Shown here piece after piece: positions 10,989 to 18,890 of a stretch of 45,282 nt of DNA (the stretch's first letter is position 1; the number at the start of each line of letters is the position of its first letter). The stretch is from NCBI GenBank assembly GCA_947627595.1, contig CANQWQ010000013.1, forward strand, positions 1 through 45,282, in the 5' to 3' direction. This stretch comes from an uncultured Clostridia bacterium (GTDB lineage Bacteria > Bacillota > Clostridia > TANB77 > CAG-508). Position numbers and translations under genes: made by a program. Below the pieces are notes generated by a model. It made no database searches and was not told where the DNA came from. It saw only the letters and a list, made by a program, of their open reading frames with translations.

Positions 10989-11468
10989 TTATTTCATTTG
11001 TTTACGATCTTCTTGAATTGACTCTATTTTACCTTGTAAATTAACCTCAACACTATTTAAATTTTCAACTAATTTAATCATTGTTTCTTCAACATCTTTT
11101 AGCATATCATCAATGTAAGCTTTTGTGTTATTTTCATATTCTCTAAACATATCGTTTGCTGTAGTAATAATCTCATTTTTACGTTCATTAGCTTGTTTTG
11201 TTATTTCATGTTCATCTATCATAGATATTATTCTATTTTCAGCTTCTTTAACAATATCATCTGCATCTTTTTCGGCTTCTTTAATGATTCTTTCTCTTTC
11301 TTCTTTAATCCATTTAGCCTGTTTTAACTCATCTGGTAATTTTAACCTGATTTCTTTAATGATATCTAATATTTCATTTTTACTTACAACACTCTTATCA
11401 GTAAATGGTACTGTTTTACTTTTATCTAATATGTCTTCTAATGTTTCTAATAAAGTAAAGATTTCCAT
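10989..11468 (-). CDS. Coiled-coil protein next to rsmD
   Basis: The 159-residue, highly charged protein has an uninterrupted heptad-like pattern over most of its length (residues 55-155), reminiscent of ATP synthase b-type or DivIVA-like coiled coils. There is no membrane segment. It starts two bases after the rsmD stop, so it is co-transcribed with rsmD. Clostridial genomes often carry such a small coiled-coil protein beside rsmD, sometimes labelled ATPase without evidence. Function unknown. Confidence 0.75.
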   Translation of the reverse strand: MEIFTLLETLEDILDKSKTVPFTDKSVVSKNEILDIIKEIRLKLPDELKQAKWIKEERERIIKEAEKDADDIVKEAENRIISMIDEHEITKQANERKNEIITTANDMFREYENNTKAYIDDMLKDVEETMIKLVENLNSVEVNLQGKIESIQEDRKQMK

Positions 11469-11470
11469 AC

Positions 11471-12034
11471 TTACCCCTTTCGTCGAATGAATATAAGAGT
11501 AACCCTCCCATATTTTTTGACATCTATTATGTCTAACTCCAATTGCTCAAGCTCAGGCAAAACGCTCTCTTCGATATCTGTCTCAATAACTATATTACCT
11601 GTAGTTTTTAATATATCATTTTCCAAAATATATTTCGTTGATTTTATTGTAAAATCTGTTTTATATGGTGGATCTAAAAATATAAAATCAAATTTTTGAT
11701 TATTTGTTTTAAATTTTTCTAAAGCTTTTAAATAATCAGTTTTTATAACTGTAACTTTATCATTAAATCCAGTTTTTTCAACATTTTTATTTATAATTTT
11801 AATAGCATCAATTGAATTATCAACTAAATAAGCTTTTTTTGCTCCTCTACTTATAGATTCTAATCCTAAAGCTCCAGAACCTGAAAATAAATCTAAAACT
11901 TCACTATCAATTAAGTCAAAATTTATTTTACTAAATAGCGCTTCTTTAACTCTATCTAAAGTAGGTCTAGTAGTTTCATATCCATCTAAAGTGTAAAGTT
12001 TTGTGCCTCTTTTATTACCAGCTATTATCCTCAT
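11471..12034 (-). CDS. rsmD: 16S rRNA (guanine966-N2)-methyltransferase RsmD
   Basis: RsmD methylates G966 of 16S rRNA using S-adenosylmethionine. The 187-residue protein has the typical N-terminus MRIIAGNKRGTKL, then RPTLDRVKEALFS, the SAM-binding LDLFSGSGALGLESISRGA, and the catalytic motif FIFLDPPY. Length and motif order match the family. It is first in a two-gene unit with the coiled-coil gene behind it and has its own promoter at 12064-12091. Confidence 0.95.
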   Translation of the reverse strand: MRIIAGNKRGTKLYTLDGYETTRPTLDRVKEALFSKINFDLIDSEVLDLFSGSGALGLESISRGAKKAYLVDNSIDAIKIINKNVEKTGFNDKVTVIKTDYLKALEKFKTNNQKFDFIFLDPPYKTDFTIKSTKYILENDILKTTGNIVIETDIEESVLPELEQLELDIIDVKKYGRVTLIFIRRKG

Positions 12035-12063
12035 AATACACCTCTATATCCTACCATATAACT

Positions 12064-12091
12064 ATTTTATTCCAAATAATCAATATGTCAA
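12064..12091 (-). promoter_or_regulatory. Promoter for rsmD
   Basis: The -35 TTGACA (12086-12091) and -10 TAAAAT (12064-12069) are separated by 16 bases. They lie about 30 bases upstream of the rsmD ATG at 12034. Confidence 0.65.
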
Positions 12092-12167
12092 TGGTATTTA
12101 CAAAATTGTAATACTAACTTATTTCGATTGTAATAAAAATTATATTCTTGTAAATTTCAAACAAGCG

Positions 12168-12198
12168 CAAAAAAAGATTGTATAAACTACAATCTTTT
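12168..12198 (-). terminator. Intrinsic terminator after divIVA
   Basis: The arms AAAGATTGTA and TACAATCTTT (12173-12182, 12188-12197) form a 10-bp stem with a 5-base loop, followed by seven T on the minus strand. It lies 15 bases past the reconstructed divIVA stop. Confidence 0.85.
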
Positions 12199-12212
12199 AT
12201 CATTCGTTAAAA

Positions 12213-12667
12213 CTAATTTTCATCATTTCCATCATCTTTTAATAACTCTAATTGTGAAATAAGTAATGCTTCCATTTTTGCTCTATACATATCAAATTTT
12301 TTCTTTGTTTCTTCGATTTTAACTCTTAATTCAAATTCTTGACGGCTTAAATCTTCAGTTTGAGATTTTGCTTGAAGTCTAGCATCTTGTAAAATCTGAT
12401 CTGCTTCTCCGTTTAGCCATTTTCTTTATATCTTCAGCTGTAGTCTGAGCCATTACTAAAGTATTTTGTAAAGTATGTTCAACATTTCTATAATGCTCTA
12501 AATCTGTTTGATTTTTTTCTATTTTTTCTTTAAGTTCTGCATTTTCTTTATATAATTTTTCATACTCAACTGTCAATTCATCAAGGAAATCATCAACTTC
12601 ACTAACATTATAACCTTTTAAAGATCTTCCGGAATTTTTTATTCTCAATGTCTAACGGTGTTAGCAT
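12213..12667 (-). CDS. divIVA: DivIVA-family cell division/pole protein (two CGG +1 shifts)
   Basis: The protein is a 150-residue membrane-curvature-binding coiled-coil scaffold. It starts at the ATG at 12667, with AGGAGG 10 bases upstream, as MLTPLDIENKKF. An in-frame CGG at codon 13 (12629-12631) then shifts to GRSLKGYNVSEVDDFLDEL, the hallmark DivIVA N-terminus. A second in-frame CGG at 12409-12411 sits in the coiled coil, between KKMAK and GEADQILQDARLQA. Read without shifts it would give a 19-residue peptide or an internal 89-residue fragment with a meaningless tail. With both shifts it runs on to a TAG at 12213. It is 27 bases behind sepF, so the two are co-transcribed. Confidence 0.9.
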
Positions 12668-12694
12668 ATCTATTATTCCTCCTATTTATTCTGC

Positions 12695-13171
12695 TTATTT
12701 CATCCAAGGAGCTTGTGTTCTCTCACTCTTCTCCCTAGTGATAGGTTCATTAACTATATCATAATTATAAGGAGCGACAACAAATATAGAATTAGAAACT
12801 TTCTCAATTCTTCCATCAAGCGCAGTAACAGCACCACTAACAGTATCAATTATTCTTCTAGCTACATCTTTATTAACATATTCCAAATTCATAACTATTC
12901 CATTTTTTACTTTTAACTCACTAATTATTTCATTAACATCTGGATCATAATTAGTTGGTTTTATAATTTTCATTCTAACTGCTTGAGCTTGAGGCATTGG
13001 AACAACTTTATTTTTATTCCAAAAACCTACTTTTCTTTCACTTCCTGAATCTATTTCTTCATCTTCATCATTAACATCATATGCATTTTCTAAGATTTCA
13101 TCTTCTTCCTCTAGTTCGCTCTCATCTCCAGTTAAAAAATCCCATATTTTTCTAAATGCAGCTACTGCCAT
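12695..13171 (-). CDS. sepF: Cell division protein SepF
   Basis: SepF anchors FtsZ to the membrane and aligns protofilaments. The start at 13171 gives MAVAAFRKIWDFLTGD, an amphipathic membrane-binding helix, with AGGAGG upstream. A longer reading from 13201 would place the binding site inside the gene. An acidic linker leads to the SepF domain from about residue 75 (VKNGIVMNLEYVNKDVARRIIDTVSGAV, seen as VNKDVARRIIDTVSGA). The 158-residue length is typical. divIVA follows in the same unit, as in many Bacillota. Confidence 0.93.
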   Translation of the reverse strand: MAVAAFRKIWDFLTGDESELEEEDEILENAYDVNDEDEEIDSGSERKVGFWNKNKVVPMPQAQAVRMKIIKPTNYDPDVNEIISELKVKNGIVMNLEYVNKDVARRIIDTVSGAVTALDGRIEKVSNSIFVVAPYNYDIVNEPITREKSERTQAPWMK

Positions 13172-13217
13172 CTTTCGCCCTCCTAATAATTTACTTTTCA
13201 TTCGTAATCATATCTAT

Positions 13218-13246
13218 AGTATCTAACTTTTTCCACATATTGTCAA
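13218..13246 (-). promoter_or_regulatory. Probable promoter for sepF-divIVA
   Basis: A perfect -35 TTGACA (13241-13246) is followed 17 bases later by GATACT (13218-13223), a weaker -10. TACTAT two bases further on is an alternative. The sepF ATG is about 47 bases downstream. The rest of the 203-base gap to the next gene is AT-rich and shows nothing else clear. Confidence 0.55.
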
Positions 13247-13374
13247 TAGTTTTTTAGAAATGTAAACAAATTTTGCACAAAATGTAATATTTTTGTAAAT
13301 ATTTTATTTTTGTGTTAAAAAGTTATCAACAATTCTATTATTATATTCTATTTCAATTCACATTTTCCTCTTTT

Positions 13375-14609
13375 TTATTTAGGAACTACAATTTCATCAT
13401 ATAATTTTATTTTTGGAAACTCTATAACTTCCTCTTGTGAAAATCCTAAGTCTAAAAGTTCTTCATCTGTGTAATTTTCAACGATTGAATATGTGTCATT
13501 TTGTCTTAAAACTTTAACTGGAATTTCTTCTTTATTTCCAGCTCTATTTCTAACAATATATGTCAAATCATCCTTTACAGTTAATGCACTATTACTAACT
13601 TTCCAGCCATCAAATTTCCACCAAATAATATCTAATGAAATTTTTCTATATTCAACAAGCTCTTCAACATTTTCTTTTATTTTGAAAATAATAACTCTTT
13701 TTCCTTCTTCTTCATTTATAGCATAAATTTCACTAGAAACTTCAGCTCCATCAGGTAATCTTAAAGTAACTTCATCTCCAACTTCAGCAACTTCACTATT
13801 TTCAGTGTTCATTGGACAAGCAATATAACAATAATAATTATTTATAATTTTTCCTGTCTCTTTACTTTCAGGAATTGATGAACAACTATTTAATTCAAGT
13901 CCATCTAATAGTGTTGACGTAACATATTTCAAATCACCATTATTTATAGTGATTGTCTCTTCAAGTCCATCAACTTTGTATGAGATCATTCCTGGTTTTG
14001 GAGCATTTATTGTTTTTGAATTTTGAGTTAAAACATTGCTTAAATTTTTTCTTTGCTCAACTAGTGTTTTTATATATGAACCTTCTGGGCTAAGTTCACC
14101 AGCTATCTCACTTTTTTTAACAATATAATTATTTATTCTTTTTTGATATTCTCTAATATTTCTAAGATTGTTTTGTTTAAACATTTGATCAAGTTCTTGT
14201 TTTATCTCTTGTTCAATATTAATTATTTCTGGTGAATATCCGATATTTTGCTCTTGAGCTAAAGCTTTATCTATTTCTATATCAAGCTCTTGAATCTGTT
14301 TTGTTATTTCATCTTCTTCAGCAGAATAATATCTAAAAACCGGCTCTCCTGTAGAAACCCTGGTTCCTTCAGATACAATTTGTGTAAGCCCATTTGAAGA
14401 ATTGTCGCCTTTTAAAATTTCTTCTTCACGAATAATATAACCGCTCAGCTTCTTCTTCATAAGAAAGGCTACCATTTTCTATCATAAAAGCACCAGTTCC
14501 CTGTTTTATTAAATTAGTCATAGTAAATACAAAATAAATCAAAAATCCGAATAAGTATAACTAATAAAATAAGTTTAATTATTCTAGATCTTGAGCCTCT
14601 TCTGTCCAC
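13375..14609 (-). CDS. HlyD-like membrane-fusion/adaptor protein (two CGG +1 shifts)
   Basis: The protein resembles clostridial HlyD-family periplasmic-adaptor-like proteins found near sepF. It has one N-terminal membrane helix, a lipoyl-like half motif, a coiled coil (residues about 100-190) and a second half motif with APKPGMISYKVDG. The GTG start at 14609 directly follows the miaA stop, with GGAG upstream. Two in-frame CGG codons break it. The first, at 14547-14549 inside the membrane helix, joins IKLILLVILI to GFLIYFVF. The second, at 14441-14443, joins LSYEEEAE to GYIIREEEIL. Both shifts give Gly at the join and a 410-residue protein. Without them only a soluble fragment lacking the anchor would be made. 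Transport partner unknown. Confidence 0.82.
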
Positions 14610-15540
14610 TTATTTTCTCCAATCTTCTAAAATAATATCAACATTTTTCTCATTTCCGTCTTCGCCATTTAACCATGTGTAATCATTATTTTTTCTAAAC
14701 CAAGTTAGCTGTCTTTTAGCATAATGTCTAGTTTCTTGTTTTATTTTTTCAACCATTTCTTCATAAGAAATTTTTTCATCTAAATATTCTATAACTTCTT
14801 TATATCCTATTGCTTGCATAGCTGTAGGAAACTTTTCATATTTTTCTCTCCAAGCCTTAACTTCATCAATCAAGCCTTGTTTTAGCATTATATCTACTCT
14901 TAAATTTATTCTTTCATATAATTTTTCTCTATCCCAAGTAATAATAAATTTTCTAAAATCATATTTTATTCCATTTTCACGAGATTTTAAATCTTGCTCT
15001 GTTTTAGTCATTCCAGTCTCTTTGAAAATTTCTAAAATTCTAGTAATTCTTTTTTTATCATTTTGGCTTATAGTTTTCATTGCTTCAGAATCTATTTTCA
15101 TAGCTTCTTCATACAATTCTTTTAAACCTTCTTCTGTTTCAGCCTTTTCCATTAAAGAATTTCTATAATCTAAATCAAAATCCATTTCAGGATAATCTAT
15201 TCCATATATAAGAGAATTAATATATAAACCAGTTCCACCAACAACTATAGGAGTTTTACCTTTTGATAAAATTTCTTCTATTGCAGATTCACTATCTGAT
15301 TTAAAATTTGAAACAGAATATCTTTTATCAGGAGTAACAAAATCGACTAAATAATGCTTTATTCCTTGAGCTTCTTCTGGTGTAACTTTAGCAGTTCCTA
15401 TTTCCATATCTTTATAAATTTGCATAGAATCTGCAGAAACAACTTCTCCATCCACTTTCTTTGCAAGTTCAATTGATAATGATGTTTTTCCGTGATGCTG
15501 TAGGACCAGCTATTACAATAACTTTAGGCTTATTTTCCAT
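14610..15540 (-). CDS. miaA: tRNA dimethylallyltransferase MiaA (one CGG +1 shift in the P-loop)
   Basis: MiaA adds the dimethylallyl group to A37 of tRNAs reading codons that start with U. The ATG at 15540 gives MENKPKVIVIAGPTAS, then an in-frame CGG (15490-15492). Skipping its C yields GKTSLSIELA, completing the P-loop GPTASGKT without which the enzyme cannot bind substrate. Further motifs are VSADSMQIYKDMEIGTAK, VGGTGLYINSLIYG and the C-terminal AMQAIGYKE and RQLTWFRK. The reconstructed length of 309 residues matches the family. It begins three bases after mutL, the classic mutL-miaA arrangement. Confidence 0.95.
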
Positions 15541-15543
15541 TTA

Positions 15544-18108
15544 TTATCTCCTACTAAATTTTTTCTCCATATTTGCTTTAGTAATTTTAACTGCTGTAAG
15601 CCTTCCATTTGGATACATAAATGGACTATCAAGTTCTAGTAATCTCTTAATTAAATCTTCTAATTCTTTTTCAGTTAAAACAGTTTCTGCAAGTTCAACA
15701 TATTTACTAGCAACAGTAGCTATAAATTTTTCTTCTTTTTCTTCAGTAGCAGTAACAGCAACTGTATCCATTTCTCTTAAAATTTCCAAGAATAATTTTT
15801 TTGTATTTAGCTCTTCAGCCCAACTTGGAACTTTTGTTAATTTTATAGTATATTCGCCAAATTCTTCATAATCAAAACCTGATTTTTGAAACATTGGTAA
15901 AAGATCTCTAGACATTGTCATTTCTTTTTGTGATAATGTAACAATATCAGCTAAAAGAAGTGAAACTGAATCATTTACTTCATCATTGTAGAAATTCTTT
16001 TTAACTACTTCATACATAAGTCTTTCTTCAGCAGCACTTTTTTCAATCATATACATTTCATCTTTAACTTCAATTACTGCATAATTCTCGAAAATTGTTC
16101 CAACATATTTATAATCAATTTTTGGCTTATCTTCTGATTTATCTTTAAAAACTGTCTCATTTTTTATATCTTGAACAAATTGAATATTGCTAGACAAATC
16201 AAGTTTTGCATCATTTTCTTCTTTAGTTTTTCTAACAGCTTGTACTTCTGTTCCAAAAACTTTTTTATACATATTTGCAAATTCATTTGTCATTGGAACT
16301 TCTTCTTCATCTTTTGAATCTTTATACAATTCTTGACGAACTTTTCCTGTATCAATAAATTGAGTATCTTCCATGTTGCTCTTAACTTTTTGCTCAATTA
16401 TTCTTTCAGTAATAAAGTCTCCGCTTTCTTCAACTTCAATTTCTTCAACTTTAGGTTCTTCATTTTTTTCGCTTGTTCCATTGTTTTCAACTTTTTCAAT
16501 GTTTCCTATAACTGCAGTTTCTCTATTTTTTTCTTCTTCAACTTCTTTTAAAGATTTTATAACTTCTGTTTTTGAATCATTAGCTGAAAACATTTTTCCC
16601 ATATCAACTTCGATTGTTTCGCTTTTAGCTTTAATTAAATCAGTAACATCATAATCTGATTCTCTAGTATCACTAGAAATTATAGTGTTTCCTAATTTAA
16701 CTTCACGAGGTTTTTCAACTTCTTTTTTATCAGGAATATTTAATTTTTCAGGAGCTTCAGGTGTCTCAGAGATTTTTAATTCTGATTTTTCTTCAGACTT
16801 TGGTTCTTCTTCATTTTCTTTATCTAGATCTGCTTCAAAGTTATCCCAATTTAATCCACCTTTTCTTCTCGCTTCAAATATATCCTCTATAAGTGTAGGC
16901 TTGTCTTCTTCATCAAATTCGTTCACTTCAGGCTCTTTTTCACTCATAAATTTTTTAAAGAAACCAGAAAAAGTACCTGTTCTTGGTTTATATTCATCTT
17001 TTTCTTCGACATCATTATCCACAATTTCTTCACTATTTTGTGGATTATTCTCAGAGCTTTCTACCTTCTCTTCTATTTTTTCTTGATTTTCAATCTCAGA
17101 ATATTTTGGAGTTTTAACTGAGATCTCTTCACTTCTAGATTTTATAGCATGATAAATTGCTCTAAATACTTTTTGTTCATCTTCAAATCTAACTTCTAAT
17201 TTTGCAGGATGAACATTACAATCAACTTTAGATTGATCAATTTCAAGATTTAAAACAACAAATCCATATCTTCCAGATGGCAATATATCACTATAAGCTT
17301 GGTCTACAGCTGATGTTAAAGTTTTATCTTTAACATATCTATTATTTATGAAGTATATTTGACCATTTCTATTTGAACGTGCAATAGAAGAATTACCAAC
17401 AACACCAGTAACTCTTATATCTTCATAAGTATAGTCAATTTCTGTAACTCCACTTGATACATCTTTTCCATAAATACTATAAATAACTGATTTAATATCA
17501 CCATTTCCAATTGTTTGGATAGCTGTTTTTCCAGTATTTATAAGTTTAAATGAAACATCTTTATTAATTAATGCTAAACGAGTAATTGCATCTTCTATAT
17601 ATCCAGATTCAGTAAAATCTTTTTTCAAAAATTTATATCTAACAGGGGTATTGAAAAATAGATTTTTAACAGTTATGGTAGTTCCATTTGGACTAGCACA
17701 TTCGCCTTCTTCTAAGACTTTTCCACCTTCAACAACAATTCTATGGCCGATTTCATCTTCAGGTCTTTTTGAGACCATTTCAACATTGCTAATTGCAGCA
17801 ATACTAGCTAGAGCCTCACCTCTAAATCCCATTGTTTTAACACTTAGCAAATCATCTGCATTTCTGATTTTGCTAGTTGCGTGACGCTCAAAAGCAATTT
17901 TCATATCATCTTCTGCAATTCCTGAACCATCATCAATAATTCTTATTAAAGAAATTCCGCCGTTTTTAATTTCAACTGTAACATTTTTTGCTCCACTATC
18001 TATTGAATTTTCGCACATTTCTTTAACAGCTGATGCAGGTCTTTCTATAACTTCACCTGCAGCAATTTTATTTATTGTTAAATCGTCCAAAAGCACTATT
18101 TTTCCCAT
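15544..18108 (-). CDS. mutL: DNA mismatch repair protein MutL (long linker, degenerate endonuclease site)
   Basis: The N-terminal GHKL ATPase domain is textbook: LDDLTINKIAAGEVIERPAS, NSIDSGA, IDDGSGI, TMGFRGEAL, and NCNVHPAK seen as DCNVHPAKLEVRF. It is followed by an unusually long acidic Lys/Glu linker (about residues 340-660), then the dimerisation domain, giving 854 residues against the usual 600-700. Bacterial MutL proteins other than the E. coli type normally carry DQHAxxERxxxE plus ACKAAVKAN and CPHGRP metal ligands. Here these read EKSAAEERLMYE, VASKYVELAET and YPNGRL, so the nickase site looks lost. mutS is not in the window. The frame is intact, with no in-frame CGG. Confidence 0.95.
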   Translation of the reverse strand: MGKIVLLDDLTINKIAAGEVIERPASAVKEMCENSIDSGAKNVTVEIKNGGISLIRIIDDGSGIAEDDMKIAFERHATSKIRNADDLLSVKTMGFRGEALASIAAISNVEMVSKRPEDEIGHRIVVEGGKVLEEGECASPNGTTITVKNLFFNTPVRYKFLKKDFTESGYIEDAITRLALINKDVSFKLINTGKTAIQTIGNGDIKSVIYSIYGKDVSSGVTEIDYTYEDIRVTGVVGNSSIARSNRNGQIYFINNRYVKDKTLTSAVDQAYSDILPSGRYGFVVLNLEIDQSKVDCNVHPAKLEVRFEDEQKVFRAIYHAIKSRSEEISVKTPKYSEIENQEKIEEKVESSENNPQNSEEIVDNDVEEKDEYKPRTGTFSGFFKKFMSEKEPEVNEFDEEDKPTLIEDIFEARRKGGLNWDNFEADLDKENEEEPKSEEKSELKISETPEAPEKLNIPDKKEVEKPREVKLGNTIISSDTRESDYDVTDLIKAKSETIEVDMGKMFSANDSKTEVIKSLKEVEEEKNRETAVIGNIEKVENNGTSEKNEEPKVEEIEVEESGDFITERIIEQKVKSNMEDTQFIDTGKVRQELYKDSKDEEEVPMTNEFANMYKKVFGTEVQAVRKTKEENDAKLDLSSNIQFVQDIKNETVFKDKSEDKPKIDYKYVGTIFENYAVIEVKDEMYMIEKSAAEERLMYEVVKKNFYNDEVNDSVSLLLADIVTLSQKEMTMSRDLLPMFQKSGFDYEEFGEYTIKLTKVPSWAEELNTKKLFLEILREMDTVAVTATEEKEEKFIATVASKYVELAETVLTEKELEDLIKRLLELDSPFMYPNGRLTAVKITKANMEKKFSRR

Positions 18109-18149
18109 ATTTCAAACCCCTTCTATTTCAAAAGATAATTTTCAAAAGT

Positions 18150-18178
18150 ATTATATCATTAAATATTTTTTTTGTGTA
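18150..18178 (-). promoter_or_regulatory. Probable promoter for mutL-miaA-hlyD-like operon
   Basis: A perfect -10 TATAAT (18150-18155) has TACACA (4 of 6 matches to TTGACA) 17 bases upstream at 18173-18178. The mutL ATG with its GAAGGGG binding site lies 42 bases downstream. Confidence 0.55.
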
Positions 18179-18189
18179 GCATTTTTTAG

Positions 18190-18230
18190 AAAAAAATAAA
18201 TTTCCTTTGGCTTAAAATTTCAAAGGAAAT
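18190..18230 (-). terminator. Intrinsic terminator after the metallo-hydrolase operon
   Basis: The arms ATTTCCTTTG and CAAAGGAAAT (18200-18209, 18221-18230) form a 10-bp stem with an 11-base loop, followed by a T-rich tail on the minus strand. It lies 12 bases after the stop at 18243. Confidence 0.8.
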
Positions 18231-18242
18231 CTATTTTATTTT

Positions 18243-18872
18243 TTAAAAATATAATTTAACTTCTATATCTTCTTTTACTAATTTTTTAAAAAGTTCTGCA
18301 TCATCATGTGTTCCAATTATATCACCATAATGAGTTGGAATTGCAATCTGCGGTTCAATAGTATTTACAAGTGAAGCAGCTTCTTTTGCATTCATCGTAA
18401 ATCTACCACCTATTGGAAGAAGTGCAACATCACATGAAACAGACTTTGTTTCTGGAGTTAAATCAGTATCACCTGCTATATAATAGTGAATTCCGTCAAT
18501 TTCTACATTATATCCAACCCAACCATTTTCTTTTGGATGATACTGTTTTTCTATATTATATGCTGGAATTGTTTCAAATTTTATACCCAAAAGTTCATAA
18601 ATATTTCCTGGCTCAACAATTTTTATTTTTTCTTCTGCAAATCCAAGCTTCATAACTTTAACATAGCTATCTTCTGTACCAATAAAAATTGTTCTATCAT
18701 TTTTTACTTTTAAAATATCTTCTTCTGAAAAATGATCTGAGTGTGTATGTGTGCAAAAAATGATATCAGCATCATGTACTTCTTCACTTATTTTATATGG
18801 ATCAAAATACATTACTAGATGCTTATCAATTCTAATACTACTGTGGCATAAAACCTCAACCCCTGATAACAT
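18243..18872 (-). CDS. Metallo-beta-lactamase fold hydrolase (UPF0173-like)
   Basis: The 209-residue MBL-fold protein has the metal ligands in ADIIFCTHTHSDHFSEED, GYNVEIDGIHYYIAGDTD and a final IAIPTHYGD. This is the compact type of metal-dependent hydrolase found widely in bacteria and archaea with no settled substrate. It is last in the prfB-to-ABC operon, 18 bases after the GldG-like gene, with a terminator behind it. It may act on a small metabolite. Context gives no firm hint. Confidence 0.87.
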   Translation of the reverse strand: MLSGVEVLCHSSIRIDKHLVMYFDPYKISEEVHDADIIFCTHTHSDHFSEEDILKVKNDRTIFIGTEDSYVKVMKLGFAEEKIKIVEPGNIYELLGIKFETIPAYNIEKQYHPKENGWVGYNVEIDGIHYYIAGDTDLTPETKSVSCDVALLPIGGRFTMNAKEAASLVNTIEPQIAIPTHYGDIIGTHDDAELFKKLVKEDIEVKLYF

Positions 18873-18890
18873 ATAACATCCCCCTTTTAC

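Noticed and set aside
14441-14549. Shift sites as slippery heptamers of the usual kind
   Set aside because: The bases before CGG differ at every site and do not allow re-pairing of the preceding tRNA.
16333-17086. Plus-strand reading frames within mutL
   Set aside because: Low-complexity Ser/Phe-rich shadows of the charged linker; no start signals.
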